From NCBI GenBank assembly GCA_030063045.1, contig JAQSEB010000109.1, positions 1,550,001 through 1,614,000 of the forward strand: a stretch of 64,000 nt of DNA. Reading direction: 5' to 3'. A program made the position numbers and the translations under genes. Positions 27,024 to 38,900 of the stretch are shown in pieces (position 1 is the first letter of the stretch; each line of letters begins with the position of its first letter). Source of the stretch: Pratylenchus scribneri (taxonomy: Eukaryota > Nematoda > Chromadorea > Rhabditida > Pratylenchidae). The notes beneath the pieces are model-generated. The model made no database searches, had not been told where the DNA came from, and saw only the letters and a list, made by a program, of their open reading frames with translations.

Positions 27024-27408
27024 ATTTCAGCAGCGAAATTGTGAATCAAATAATAGATATAAAAATTATGATGATGAATATTCATACATTCAAAACAAAA
27101 TAATCATTTATGCTCTAATAATTAATAATTTGATTTTGGTACATTCGAATAAAATTTTTAGATTTTGTATCAAATTTAGATAATGAGGGCTTTAATGTTT
27201 GAAAGAGGGAAAAGTCTGAAAAAATTAGAATTAAAAAGAAAAATATCAAAATTCCTAATTTGTATCTTCAAATAAATTTATAAATTCAGTATTTGATATT
27301 GGTACTAAATAATCCTTCGAAAATTATATCCTCAAATAGAATGAATCTTAAAAAGAAATAAGAACAAAAATTAAAAGGAGTTTGTTGGGTAAAAATAAAA
27401 AGCACAAA
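27024..27408. other. AT-rich 3' flank of glutamine synthetase
   Basis: The 3' UTR and spacer. Nothing specific was recognised. Confidence 0.5.
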
Positions 27409-28288
27409 AAGCGGAATTAGTGCAATTACAAATAAGAACAGGCGGAATTAGTGCAATTACAAATCAGAACAGGTGGAATTAGTGCAATTATAAATCAGAA
27501 CAGGAGGAATTAGTCCAATTACAAATCAGAACAGGAGGAATTAGTGCAATTACAAATCAGAACAGGCGGAATTAGTGCAATTACAAATCAGAACAGGCGG
27601 AATTAGTGCAATTACAAATCAGAACAGGCGGAATTAGTGCAATTACAAATCAGAACAGGCGGAATTAGTGCAATTACAAATCAGAACAGGCGGAATTAGT
27701 GCAATTACAAATCAGAACAGGCGGAATTAGTGCAATTACAAATCAGAACAGGTGGAATTAGTGCAATTACAAATCAGAACAGGTGGAATTAGTGCAATTA
27801 CAAATCAGAACAGGCGGAATTAGTGCAATTACAAATCAGAACAGGCGGAATTAGTGCAATTACAAATCAGAACAGGCGGAATTAGTGCAATTACAAATCA
27901 GAACAGGCGGAATTAGTGCAATTACAAATCAGAACAGGTGGAATTAGTGCAATTACAAATCAGAACAGGCGGAATTAGTGCAATTACAAATCAGAACAGG
28001 TGGAATTAGTGCAATTACAAATCAGAACAGGTGGAATTAGTGCAATTACAAATCAGAACAGGCGGAATTAGTCCAATTACAAATCAGAACAGGCGGAATT
28101 AGTGCAATTACAAATCAGAACAGGCGGAATTAGTGCAATTACAAATCAGAACAGGTGGAATTAGTGCAATTACAAATCAGAACAGGTGGAATTAGTGCAA
28201 TTACAAATCAGAACAGGTGGAATTAGTGCAATTACAAATCAGAACAGGCGGAATTAGTGCAATTACAAATCAGAACAGGCGGAATTAG
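27409..28288. repeat. 31-bp tandem array
   Basis: About 28 units of CGGAATTAGTGCAATTACAA plus ATCAGAACAGG, nearly identical, differing mainly at one position (GGCGG against GGTGG). Such uniformity implies recent expansion or ongoing homogenisation. There are no spacers between units, so it is not a CRISPR array. Confidence 0.95.
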
Positions 28289-28673
28289 TACGTTCATACA
28301 AATTGGTTCAAACTTGATGAGGTAAAAACGGCACCAAATTGGGCCTTGATAAAATGAACCACTCTACTTATTTTATAGGTAAAATATAAAATTATTAATC
28401 TTTTATTTTCTATGAATTTCCTTCCCCTAAAAAAATTTCGCCAAATTAAATTATTCATATAAAACTGATTTATTGGAGCCATAAATGCATTCACATCAGC
28501 AAAATATAATGTAAAATTATAATTCGGTGCTGGCTGCTGAATTTTAATTTTTTAAGATGACGTTTTTTTGATGAATTTTTATTCCATAATAAATACCACG
28601 TGGAATTCTACATTTTATTTAAAAATTGAAATTTTATTTTTTCTCTCCCATTTTTTATTTGTACTTTTCGAAA

Positions 28674-31210
28674 ATGACTTTACCTATTGGCAAAAAATAT
28701 AGTATCCCAATTTTCTTCCTATTCACTCTCCGTCTTCCAATTGTTTATTTAAATGGTAAGTATGCAATACATTTTTTTCCTTAGTAATCGAATTAATTTT
28801 CTTTTCTCAAATTTAGCTTAAAATTTAACAAATTAGTTACCATTTTATAGTCTCAGATTGGGATAAATTAATTCAGAAAGAATTAGCGGATTTGATGTAA
28901 AATGGCAAAAAGTTATAAATAAAAAAACAGTAAAATAAATCAAAATGAGATGGTAAATTTTTGGACATAAATTTATGGCCAATTATATTTTGTTTAATCA
29001 TTTTTATATCAAGATAGCTTACAGAAAAAGTTTATTAAATGGCATTAAAATTTTATTAAAAAGTTGTACGATTGCTGAGATATGGGCCGAACAAAATTCT
29101 GATATCAAATTTCTCTTAATTTTCAAGATGAAAATTTGGAATTCGATAATCTTAAAAATGATTCTACCTCTGGGAACATCTCAAATAAAGAGGAGGCCAC
29201 TGTGGGAGCAATTCCATTTGAATTCACCGAACAAATGCACGCAATTTTCACCCATCCAAATGTTAATTTGATTGCAATGGAGAAAATTATGCATTGCCTT
29301 CGCGAATCAACTAGTTTCAAACTTCTTTTCCTGGCCAAAGAAAAATGGCACAAAAAAGTGTTGGAAAAAATTGGAGTCCAAAAAGATGAAATGGCATTAC
29401 TTAAAAATGGATTGAACTCTCTTCATAATAATTCAATGAAAAAATTCATCCATACGGCACCCGAAAATCTGGGCAAAATAATTTATGATTGTGTTCAAAA
29501 ATTTTCGCCAACAATAAACAAGGAGGATTGTTGTAAAATGAATAAATCCGTCCCAAGGTAAGAAAACTCAAATCGAAATATGTGCTGATAAGGATAAGCG
29601 ATATTCCCCTTGTCGGGTCAATTTGTTACCGTTTACAATAATTCAACAAGGGCTTAATCCTTAATCAATTTTGATGATTTTTCTATCAAATTAAAAAGAT
29701 CATACTGTTGAATATCTAACCATTTATTTAAAAATTAAAATGATAATTAATTAGGATTAAGAAATTTTCAGTAATTTTTGAGCATAACTCCCATAATTCA
29801 AAAAAAAATTTAAATTAAATTAATATAATAATTAGATAGCCAAAAGTTTGCCCTTTAATTTGTAACAAAATCATGAAAAATTGATTTAGGCTTTAATATG
29901 TCAATATAGGTATACGCGTATACGACGACAAATAGGACTGCTTAATTTTAAGTGAAAGAAATTGTATCGAAAGATTTCCAAAAATATATTTTCTAGTAAT
30001 AATCTTCTTTGCTAAACACGAAATATGACTTTTTATTCTCGTTACTTATTTGGCCATTTTGCATTTTGGTAGAGGACAAAACGACAACATATAAGAAAGC
30101 AGACCTTAAATTTTGCCAATTTTTCGGTCTTAGAAACGTAAAAATAAAATATATCGGCTCCTAAGCAGGGATGAGCGCATTGCGTTTTGCGTTTTGCGTT
30201 AATTGCGTTCATTTTTGGCCATTGCGTTTCGTTTTGCGTTTTGCGTAAAAATGGGAAAATTAACGCAAAAAAACGCAAAAATGCAATGAAAATTGTTTTA
30301 ATTTAATTTCAAAAAATTGATTTTTTAATGAAATTTGTTCGTTGATTTACCATTTTTGGCTTGAATTTTTCGCTGCGCGGCCATTTTTGGCTTGAATTTT
30401 TCGCTGCGCGGCCATTTTTTGCTTGAATTTTTCGCTGCGCGGCCATTTTTGGCTTGAATTTTTCGCTGCGCGGCTAGAAAAAATTTCTTCACAAAAAACG
30501 TAATCTTGCTGGATGTTCTAGATTGTTCATTCATGATAAAAAAAACTTAATTGAAAAATTTTAAGCAATTTATATTAGCTTAAAACGAAAATCTTTTTTT
30601 TTCTGACACCAAAATCTTTTTTTTTCAAGGCCAATGTACTTTTTTTTGAAAATAAATCTGACAGCCCTGACTTGATAATAATTGAATAGAAAATTTTAAT
30701 TTTCAAAAAAGAAAAAATTTTTTGACCATTGCGTTTTGCGTTTTGCGTTATTGCGTCCATTTTAGGCCGTTGCGTTGCGTTTTCCGTTTTGCGTAAAAAA
30801 AATTTTGAACGCATTGCGTTTTGCGTTTTGCGTTCGGTAGCTTTTGCCGTTGCGCTCATCCCCGCTCCTAAGTCCTAATAGAGCATTTACTCCATAATAA
30901 TTTCCAAAATTTCAGTGTTTGCACTCAACTCTGTACCAATGGGGCAAATATCAGTGACGAGTTGAACGCCAAATGTGAACCACATTTTGATGGAATTGCG
31001 CAATGCTACCCAAAAAATGAAATTGTGATGCGATCAGCGATTGGCGATCTTTTGTGCACAGTTTCACCCAACTGTATTAAAATAATTCAAGGCGGCGTTT
31101 ATGTTGGCTCAGTTGGCGCAATTAGTGCCAATCCGGTGCTAGTGGGTGTTGGCGCAGCAGTTGCTGGAGGCGGAGCTGTAGCATGTGGAATTGCTTGGGG
31201 CCTTTGTTAA
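28674..31210 (+). CDS. Secreted protein with Cys-containing domain and Gly-rich hydrophobic C-terminus
   Basis: Exons 28674-28755, 28851-28896, 29025-29065, 29128-29557 and 30916-31210 keep phase and give 297 residues. The start has a signal peptide (basic MTLPIGKK, then SIPIFFLFTLRLPIVYLN). A helical, hydrophilic region follows. The C-terminal third carries paired cysteines (DCV, EDCCKM, VCTQLC, CEPHF, QCYP, LLC, PNC), somewhat like the nematode DB module, and ends in GAAVAGGGAVACGIAWG, a small-residue hydrophobic stretch that could insert into or lie on a membrane, or be removed for a GPI anchor. Exons 2 and 3 are tiny (46 and 41 nt). Intron 4 (1,358 bp) contains a hAT element. I do not recognise the family with confidence. 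Export from the cell is well supported. Confidence 0.8.
30166..30864. mobile_element. Non-autonomous hAT element, copy 2 (699 bp)
   Basis: Same family as 14944-15838: it starts CAGGGATGAGCGCA and ends TGCGCTCATCCCCG, flanked by the 8-bp duplication CTCCTAAG (30158-30165 and 30865-30872). The inner 31-bp repeat has only about four units here against ten in the other copy; this and a few small indels account for the length difference. It sits in intron 4 of the secreted protein gene. Confidence 0.92.
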
Positions 31211-31384
31211 GAGAATGGCGGTAGAAAATGCAAATGAATAAACTTTACAAATTTGATACAATTTTATTGTGATATTTGACATTTTTCGTCGACAATAAAA
31301 TTATTTTGAATAATTTAAAATTTTTCATTCCGATACCTAAACTTCAAATCTATAAAAATAGTTAATATTGCAATATAATGTTGC

Positions 31385-31745
31385 GACCGATTTGGGGAAA
31401 TTGGCCATTCCCGGGAAGGGCTGGCCGAAAAACTGGCCGTTCCTAGGCTGGCCCTTTGGGGAATCTCGGCTTGTGGGTCATCGTGCAGACACGAAAGTAG
31501 GCTCATTCGATTCGCCATGGTCGATTTACTTTGTAAACTTTCAATTTCAGACATCCGTAACCCCTATCCATAAGCCTACCCTTACCAGAGAACCCATTCC
31601 GTCCCTACCCTAACCCTAGCCCTAAACCGATTTGAAATTGAAATTTCATAAAGTAAATGGACGATGCCGAATCCAATGAGCCCACTTTCGAGTCTGTACG
31701 ATGTCTAGAAGCCGAGATTCCCCAAACGACCCAATTCTCTAAATT
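31385..31745. mobile_element. Foldback element with a telomere-like centre
   Basis: The left arm (TTTGGGGAATCTCGGCTT, then ATTTACTTTGTAAA) returns inverted at the right (TTTCATAAAGTAAAT, then AAGCCGAGATTCCCCAAA). The centre contains CCCTACCCTAACCCTAGCCC. About 360 bp, no coding sequence. Confidence 0.65.
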
Positions 31746-31968
31746 GACCGTGACATATATAAAACTTCTTTTTCGTCTATCCAAAGATTGGTCATTGATG
31801 TGAAAATAAGAAGCCAATTTATCAAGAAATTTGCTTAATAATAAATATATAATATGCATAATTATAAAATTATGGAAAAAAGCTGTGCACTTCTACCCTG
31901 TGTCTCACTCAAATTTTTTCTCAAATATATTAAATAATATTTATATATTTTTATTCTTCTCCTCTCCA

Positions 31969-34736
31969 TCATTGTTCGGTGGTATCCGCGCGTAGAAATG
32001 GCGGCCTCTGTTGTTGGTAGAATTCTTGTGAGGGACTTTCACTGCCGCCAGCAGCCGTTGAGCCGCCGCCTCCATTCATATTCAATTTTTGAAGCCATTC
32101 ACAAATCTGAATTTAAGGGATTTTTTTTAATTGGCGATTCATATAAATGGAATAATTGTTCAGAGACTTATTAGATTTGTTTGTGCCAAAAGTGGAAAAT
32201 TTTAAATTTATCTAATTTATTTAACATTAAAAAGATTTTCTATAATGATATCCATGAAGTTACTTATGTAGTTTGGGTCTATTTTTTCCTCAATTTGAAA
32301 AATTGAAGGGTCCCTTTTTGGGTTAACAGGATTAGGGTTAGGGTAAATCAGGGAAATGGATGGGACAAGATCACCTCACCGTAACCCTATCCTAACACCC
32401 AAACGGGCGACCCTTCACTTTTCCTACACTTTTTCCCATTTGAGGAAAAAATGGGACCCAAACTACATAAATACCATAGGTATGAATGAGTTAGCCGCCA
32501 TTTTGCCCACAACAATTTTTATGCCAATTTTTGGTAGGCCCAATGCCAATATTTACCATTTGGGGATTGGATAGGTCACATATTTGACAAATGTTGGCAT
32601 TGCCCCCCTTACCAAAATAACCAAAAAATGCAATGACAAATTTAATATCAATTCATATTTAGTTGATAAAAAAATTATGAAAAATTGAAATTTTGGCGCA
32701 ATCAAATTTATTTTTTCCAAAATTTAATCCTCTTCCAAATTTTCTTATTGTATCCATTCCATTATTACCTGGGAATCGCGTTGCTGCCTACTCAACATTG
32801 TGGTATAATATGGGCCTGTATCGGTTTGACGCCGAAAGCCCAAATAGGATTGGTCATTTGGCTGAATGGCGGCTGCTGATTGCTGCTGATGAAAATGATG
32901 GGGACATGGCATCACGGCTGCCGTCTGCGCAATTTGAGCGGCAGTCAATGTATGAAGATCTAAAAATATAAAATGACTAAGAGTCAAAAAGTGTCAAATT
33001 TTTGCAGTATTTTATAATCAAAATTCAAAATTATCTCAAACATCAATTAAATTATAAAAATTGAATGTTTTAAATGATACATAAATGTTAACACATTGGT
33101 TGGCAAATTTCTGTAAAATTTCAGCAATCTTTCTAGCCCATTAATAAAAATTTATTTTTGAAATGATTAATCAATAAATAATTGCTTCAAAAATAAGACC
33201 AAAAAAAACGAAAAATATTCTGTTTTTTGACATATTTGTTGACAATTTCTATCAAATTCACCAATTCATTACTCAAATCAATTCTTTTTTGCCTGATATT
33301 TTGATATCTAAATAATTGAATCAAATTATAATGGGTTAGAATGTTATGACTAAAAAAGAATGAAAAAAATTCCCGATTTTTGCCTTTTTTATGCTTTTCG
33401 GTTATAATCATTTGTTTTCACTCAATTCCAACCAATTCATTCTCTATTCAATTCACCAATCTTTGACATCAAAATTAGTCAAAATATTCATTTGAAAAAT
33501 TGATTTATTGCAAAAATTCGTGTGACACAAATTTCATTTTAAGATAAAAATATTGAACATTTGATGATTTAAATCATTTTGACCAAATGTGAGAAATAAC
33601 GTAGAATATTTTTTGATCCCAATAACACATCAATAATATTGTTCACCTGATAAACTTTTCACGGGCCGAAGAGAAAGTTGACTGCCCGGCGGCTGCTGGC
33701 CAATGATTGCAGTGCCCATTTGTAAATCCATTTGATGTGTGCCACTGATCATTTCCGCCGATGCCTGCATTTGATCAATAATGCCTTCGGCTCTGGCTAC
33801 GGCACAAGATGCGGTGGATTGAATGCCTCCAGCATCAACAGATTGGCCACCGGTGAATCCATTGCAATGTTGATGGTAACCACCAAATGGAAGAGCGCTG
33901 GCATTGACTTGTGTGAGCATTTCGGGCAGGGATTGTTGTGAACCGCAACCGGCCATTGGGAAATCCGATGCAGAGCCTTCATTCTGTTGTGTGTGTAGTT
34001 AAAGTGGAGATGAATTTTTTCAAAAAAACCGGCTGGTTTTTACGAGTTTGAACCAATTTAATTTTTCTAATAGATTTAGATTAAATCGGTTTGATCTAAC
34101 TAAAATTAAATCCAAAAAATTGTTAAAAGTTAAAGTTTTTTAATTCCTATATCAATTAAAACTTTTTCGATTTAGAGATGATTTTCATTCTAATAACTAA
34201 ACCTTCTAAACCAGATGTTTAATTCTTCTAATAATTAAAAGTTATGTGCTTTTTGTTTGAAGGCAAACCGATCATTGCTTCAAAATAAAAAACTTCTAAG
34301 CTTTAAATTCGTTTAAAAATTAAACTTTTTAACCTTTTGAAAATTAAATCGTTTTAATCTTTCAATTAATTAAACTGTTAATAGGTTGGATTTAGAATTA
34401 AACAAATTTATGTTTAGAATTAAACCAGCTTTAATATTTTAATTATGTTTAGTATCAAACCGGTTTATTTTTCAAATAATTAGTTACTCTGTTTTGATTA
34501 ATCTAATATTTTACAAAAATTCTAGTGTGAACCTGCACTTGAATGGACCAAAGCGAGGAGATCAACGAGGGCCTACTCATTCCAACGTTGCCACTTTCAA
34601 AAGTTACTGTTGGATTTCCTGCACTTCCCGGCTTTTCCATTCCACCGAATGGACAAGGACAATTATTTCTATGATTATCAGTGGAAGCGGCAGATGTTTC
34701 AGAATTTTGGCCACAATTGCTTCCGGACAAATTCAT
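31969..34736 (-). CDS. Gln/His/Ser-rich protein of unknown function
   Basis: Exons 34533-34736, 33647-33983, 32769-32959 and 31969-32106 keep phase and give 289 residues. The start is the first ATG in frame (34736). An acceptor-like site lies at 34776, so a non-coding 5' exon is likely, perhaps near 35300-35435 where a donor-like CAG/GTGAGA is seen. The protein is low in charge and rich in Gln, Ser, Gly, Ala and His (CPHHFHQQQSAAAIQ; GIIDQMQASAEMISG; NGGGGSTAAGGSESPSQEF). It has no signal peptide or membrane segment. The composition recalls activation regions of transcription factors, but no DNA-binding domain is present in these exons. I do not recognise the family. Confidence 0.65.
32266..32480. 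mobile_element. Foldback element with TATGTAGTTTGGGTC ends
   Basis: It begins TATGTAGTTTGGGTC and ends GACCCAAACTACATA, with inner arms TTTTTTCCTCAA and TTGAGGAAAAAA, and a centre of GATTAGGGTTAGGGTAA. It lies in an intron of the Gln/His-rich gene. A related element is at 56675-56865. Confidence 0.7.
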
Positions 34737-35965
34737 TGAAAATACTGTGAAGTGCAAATTTTTGCAGGGGAATGAATCTCTGAAATTTAAAAAAAAAATT
34801 AATAAATTTTAAATGTTAAATTTAAAATAGTGGAATGAAACTTGCGAATTTTTAAGCACTAATTTAATTTTTCAAGTGAATATTAGTTTAAAATTTAGTA
34901 AATTTTTGATATCATTTTTATAGACTTTAAGATTGGGATAAAATATAGGAAAAAAAAATTAGTTGATGGAAATTTGAAAAAAATTATTATGGACAAAAAA
35001 GCTGCAAAATAGGCCAAAATTGGGCTGTTTTTTATTTAGCCATAAATTTCTGGCCCCAATTTTATTTTGATATAATCTTTTTTTTTATCAAAATGCTCGC
35101 TGAGAGAACTTATCAAAGGGTATAAAAGTTTAGTAATTGCTTAAAAAATTGATGAGATATTGGCCAAAATTGGATTGCCAAGTAGCCAATTTTGGTTGAA
35201 TTAAAAAATTATTTGCCACTTCCCAGCCCTTTCAGAAAAAATTAACGCAATACAAATTATTGTTGCCCAAAAATATATCAAAATCGGAAAATACTCTCAC
35301 CTGGCAAATGTCAATTTCACAAAAAAATAACGAAAATGGCACGAGAACGGGGCAAATAATCTCTTCAATGGTTGACTGACTCTGTCGCTCAATTCTTGGC
35401 ACACACTCAAAAAATGCCGACGGGCAAATAGCCAAAAAGAAATGGAACTATAAAAAGAGAATGGAAATGAGAATGCTTTTACCGGTCGATTTCTTTCCGG
35501 CTTCCCACGAATTCACTTCACTCAGTCAGCTGACAATAACAACCAAAAAAGGAGAGCAAAGCCAAAATCTAAATTTTATGTGGAAAGAGAGAGTGGTAAG
35601 CCGGAGAGAAAAATGCCACAGTCTTTTGGGCTGTATGCCACTGCCACAAGGCTTTGCTATTTTTGTGTTGTTTTGTGTGGGGGCGTCAGTGGAGGCAAAA
35701 AGTGTCGGCAAAATAAAAATAGGTGGAAAATAACAAAGATGGCACCTTTCTTGATGTTTTTTTTCTAACGAATTCGGCTATAATTAATCCAAATGTTTTG
35801 TTTATCTATAAATTCAAATTCTAAAGATTATAAAAATTAGGTACCTATACGGTTTAAGTCCGCTTTTTGGAAAATTCTTGGCCCCCTCTATGGTTTTAGG
35901 GTTTGGGTTAAGGTTTCGGTTTTGGATACATGTAAGTAAATATGGAAATATGAAATTGAAATTTG
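34737..35965. other. Spacer upstream of the Gln/His-rich gene
   Basis: Probable promoter and 5' non-coding exon region. Frames at 35232-35435 (-) and 35461-35733 (+) show no family features. No repeat was recognised. Confidence 0.4.
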
Positions 35966-35972
35966 AAAAAAA
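35966..35972 (-). terminator. RNA polymerase III terminator of tRNA-Asn
   Basis: A run of seven T on the minus strand starts six bases after the discriminator base of the tRNA. Confidence 0.8.
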
Positions 35973-35977
35973 TTAAC

Positions 35978-36063
35978 CGCTCCTGGTTGGACTCGAACCA
36001 ACAACCTTTCGGTCTTTGCATCTTCGTAACAGCCGAACGCGCTAACCATTGCGCCACAAGAGC
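35978..36063 (-). tRNA. tRNA-Asn (GTT) with a 13-nt intron
   Basis: 86 nt on the minus strand. Acceptor stem GCTCTTG/CAGGAGC (one G-T pair), D arm GCGC-AATGGTTA-GCGC, anticodon stem TTCGG/CCGAA with loop CTGTTA...A, variable AGGTT, and T arm GTTGG-TTCGAGT-CCAAC with discriminator G. The 13 nt CGAAGATGCAAAG (36014-36026) sit exactly between positions 37 and 38, the canonical tRNA intron site; without them the tRNA is a standard 73 nt. Both internal promoter boxes (TGGCGCAATGG and GGTTCGAGTCC) are intact and a T-run terminator follows. An intron in tRNA-Asn is unusual for an animal. Confidence 0.93.
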
Positions 36064-36837
36064 AACTGGGGGTGGGGCTCAATAGAAATTCAAAGAGGAC
36101 AAAGGTAAAACAATTGAAAGTTGCTAATTACTTTTTAAATAGTATTTTGGCTACTTTATTTTTATAATAATTCTGAGATGTATTTAAATTAAGAATGAGT
36201 GAGTTAGCCACCAATTTTGTTCACAACAATAAATGCCTCTTTTTGGTAAACCCAATGCCGTAATATTCTAATCGATAATAAATAATATTAAATTTTTAGG
36301 ACATTTTTAATCAATTTAAGATTGCATTAATGATTTATTGTTATTTATGATTCTAAAATTTTTTTTTATTTTTTTTGTTATCCCAAAAAATTCTCATTTT
36401 TTAAGAAAATGAACGATGAGGCTCACTAAGAATTGAGGAAAAATAAAATTGGAAAACAACATTTTTTATTTTATAGTAGAAGGAATGGAATGAGGATTAG
36501 CGTGTACGGAAGAAGGCTGTCCATTTGCCTTTAATGTCGCTGTTTTCTTCCTCAAATATTCTCATTCCATTTTGTAGCCTCATCAATGTCCGTCCCCCTT
36601 GGCAATTGGAGGAATTGGCATTCCTCAATGCCCATCGATATGGCACACATTGGCTGCGCCCCACATTTTAATTAGTTTTACATTTATAATAAACACATAA
36701 CTATGGGCTTAAGGCATCTTTCCAAGGCGGCCGAATGTGAACCTAATAGAGAGCTCTGTATGAAAAGAAAAGGCATGAGGGAAAGAGGTATGAAACCAGC
36801 AGAGAGCCATGGGTTTTCCGAGAATGCATATGCATAT
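36064..36837. other. Spacer, no gene seen
   Basis: AT-rich with one GC-richer block (36480-36620) that has a short inverted pair (GAATGGAATGAG and CTCATTCCATT). Nothing else was recognised. Confidence 0.45.
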
Positions 36838-38434
36838 CAGTGTTGCCGCGAGTCGCCAAAAAGTTCGAGTCGAGTTTCGAGTTCGAGTCGGCCAAAATTT
36901 TTCGAGTCGAGTTTCGAGTTTCGAGTCGCCAAAAACCTCGAGTTTCGGGTTTCGAGTTTCGAGTCTCGAGTCTAATTCAAAAAAATTAATTTAACATAGA
37001 AAAATTTTTTTATCCAAATTTAAAGAAGAAAATGGAATTAAAATTTGCTTTCATAAATCAAAAATAAATAATAGCAAAAAAATATTGAGATTAAATAAAT
37101 AGTTAATATTCGAAATTTGTTAATGGAAGATTTTCATGGATGAAAAGTAACTTCTCCAAATTTTCTGCACTTAAACGATTTCGCAAATCAGTCATAATTG
37201 CACCGGCCGTCGAAAAAAGCCGTTCTGATTCTTGCGAACCTACAGGCGCACAATTAAATTGTCTTAATTAATGTTAAAAATATTTCATTTTATAATAATA
37301 ATAACCTGAATAATTTGCACAATCTTGGCCATTGTTCAGCTTTTTGCGTCCAATATTTGAAGCAATCTTTTTTTTGCAATGGTTCCGACAAATAAGCATC
37401 AATTTCCTGCTTAATCAAATCCGCCTCATCTTTGTCAATAAACAAAAATAAATCATCTTCATGAGAATTATCCTAAAAATTAGTTTAAAATAAAAATAAT
37501 TATTAATTAAAATTTAAATAAAAAAAATACTTGAGCTTGTATTGTGGTGGTGCCAAAAAATTGATCAATCGTTTAAAACCTGTTTTTTCCGGAGTTCTTA
37601 ATGGCATCAAATCAAGCGCTATCATTTCCATGATTAATTCATCCGTTCTTTGCGCTTTTGAACCACCCTCCCTCCATTGTGCTTCAATAATTATAAGATT
37701 GAAAGAAAATTTTTATAAAATAACAAACTAAATGTTTCAATAATTGTGGGCTGGCTGCCCGAATCAACACGACTTCGTTTTATTCCGAGATCAACTAAAC
37801 CTGAAAAATGATACCAAAATTACAAATTTAATTATTTGAACCGGTTGAAGTTGATTCTGAATTGGTCGGACAATTTGAAGTAGTGAAATTTGTTATTTTT
37901 GGCATTGTTGAGAGTGCTTTTTCTGCCAATTGTTTCTTTTTTTCCTTTGCTTTTACATATTGAGCATAAAATTCTTTATGATGATTTTTTAAATGTCGAT
38001 TCATATTTGTTGTTGATTTAGTTTTTTCTCGTTTTTGATTCCATTCGCAACTTTTACATTTGACAAAATCGTTGGTCAATTCAATAAAATAATGCCAAAT
38101 CGAATCTTCTTCCGCCATTTTTGCTATTCTAATCTGATATAAATTGCAAAATAATTTATTATTAAAGTATAAATTTAATATGATTTATGACAAATAAAAT
38201 GATAAATAAATAAAAATAAAAAAGAATTGACGATTTTATTTAAAATAAATAATAAAATAAGGAAAATCCGTTCGATAAAAATTTAAAATTTTTAAATTAA
38301 AAAGTGCCAAAAATTTCGAGTTTCGAATCGAGTCGATCGAAAATTTTTCGAGTCGAGTTTCGAGTTTCGAGTCGCCAAAAACCCCGAGTTTCGGGTTTCG
38401 AGTTTCGAGTTTCGAGTAACTCGAGGCAACCCTG
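36838..38434 (-). mobile_element. hAT transposon with internally deleted transposase (1.6 kb)
   Basis: Ends CAGTGTTGCC and GGCAACCCTG are imperfect inverted repeats, flanked by the 8-bp duplication ATGCATAT (36830-36837 and 38435-38442). Subterminal regions on both sides are arrays of CGAGTTTCGAGTC words, probably transposase binding sites. The inside carries the remains of a transposase gene on the minus strand (see the entry at 37103-38118). It has no copy of the catalytic core. Confidence 0.92.
37103..38118 (-). pseudogene. hAT transposase, catalytic core deleted
   Basis: Five exon-like blocks: 37842-38118, 37729-37800, 37531-37681, 37306-37472 and 37103-37262. The first encodes a BED zinc finger (CKSC ... 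HLKNHH). The second and third read into the segment just before the catalytic domain (MIALDLMPLRTPEKTGFKRL). The last two encode the C-terminal dimerisation region (YWTQKAEQWPRLCKLF, then SQESERLFSTAGAIMTDLRN). The RNase H-like core that should lie between blocks three and four is missing, and that junction is the only one out of phase, as expected if a deletion fused two introns. The product cannot cut DNA. It could still bind element ends or dimerise. Confidence 0.88.
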
Positions 38435-38504
38435 ATGCATATGCCCTTTTTGACTTTGCCCTTTTTGACTTATTAGTTGGAATGCTTCCTTGCTATCTCT
38501 TTTA

Positions 38505-38900
38505 ATATTTGATATTAGAAAGGAAAATATTTTTTACCAACAAAACAGTTTTTTGACTTCTATCAAATCAAAAACTGGTTTTAGACCCAACAAACCCTAT
38601 ACCATTTTGTAGATCTCATCGAGATGCATCCAATGGTATATTATTTATCTGGTTTAGCCTAAAATTAAAGAGTTTAAAACCATAAACTGGAATAGATGAT
38701 TTAAATGTTTTAACTTTTAAATCTTAAATTTTGGGCCAAATCAAAACAAATTATATACCAATAGATGCGTCTGGATGAGATCTACAAATTGAAATAAGGT
38801 TTTTATAGAGTCTAAAACCGGTTTCTGATTTTGTAGAAATCAAAAATCTGTTTTGTAGGTAAAAAAGCATTTTTGTCGGTAAAAATAGCAACCTATTAGA
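38505..38900. mobile_element. Foldback element of the GACGCGTC family
   Basis: Arms facing each other: GACTTCTATCAAATCAAAAA ... CCATTTTGTAGATCTCATCG at the left and GAGATCTACAAATTGAAATA ... TAGAAATCAAAAATCTG at the right. Same family as the copies at 57245, 58370 and 62450. No coding sequence. Confidence 0.75.

Noticed and set aside
27409..28288. CRISPR-like appearance of the 31-bp array (also the 44-bp array near 4.4-5.6 kb)
   Set aside because: Units are directly contiguous with no spacers, and the surrounding genes are eukaryotic with spliceosomal introns.
34503..34757. Longer 5' extension of the Gln/His-rich protein from a TTG at 34757
   Set aside because: The extension has no ATG and an acceptor-like site precedes it, so it is more likely 5' UTR; the first ATG is at 34736.
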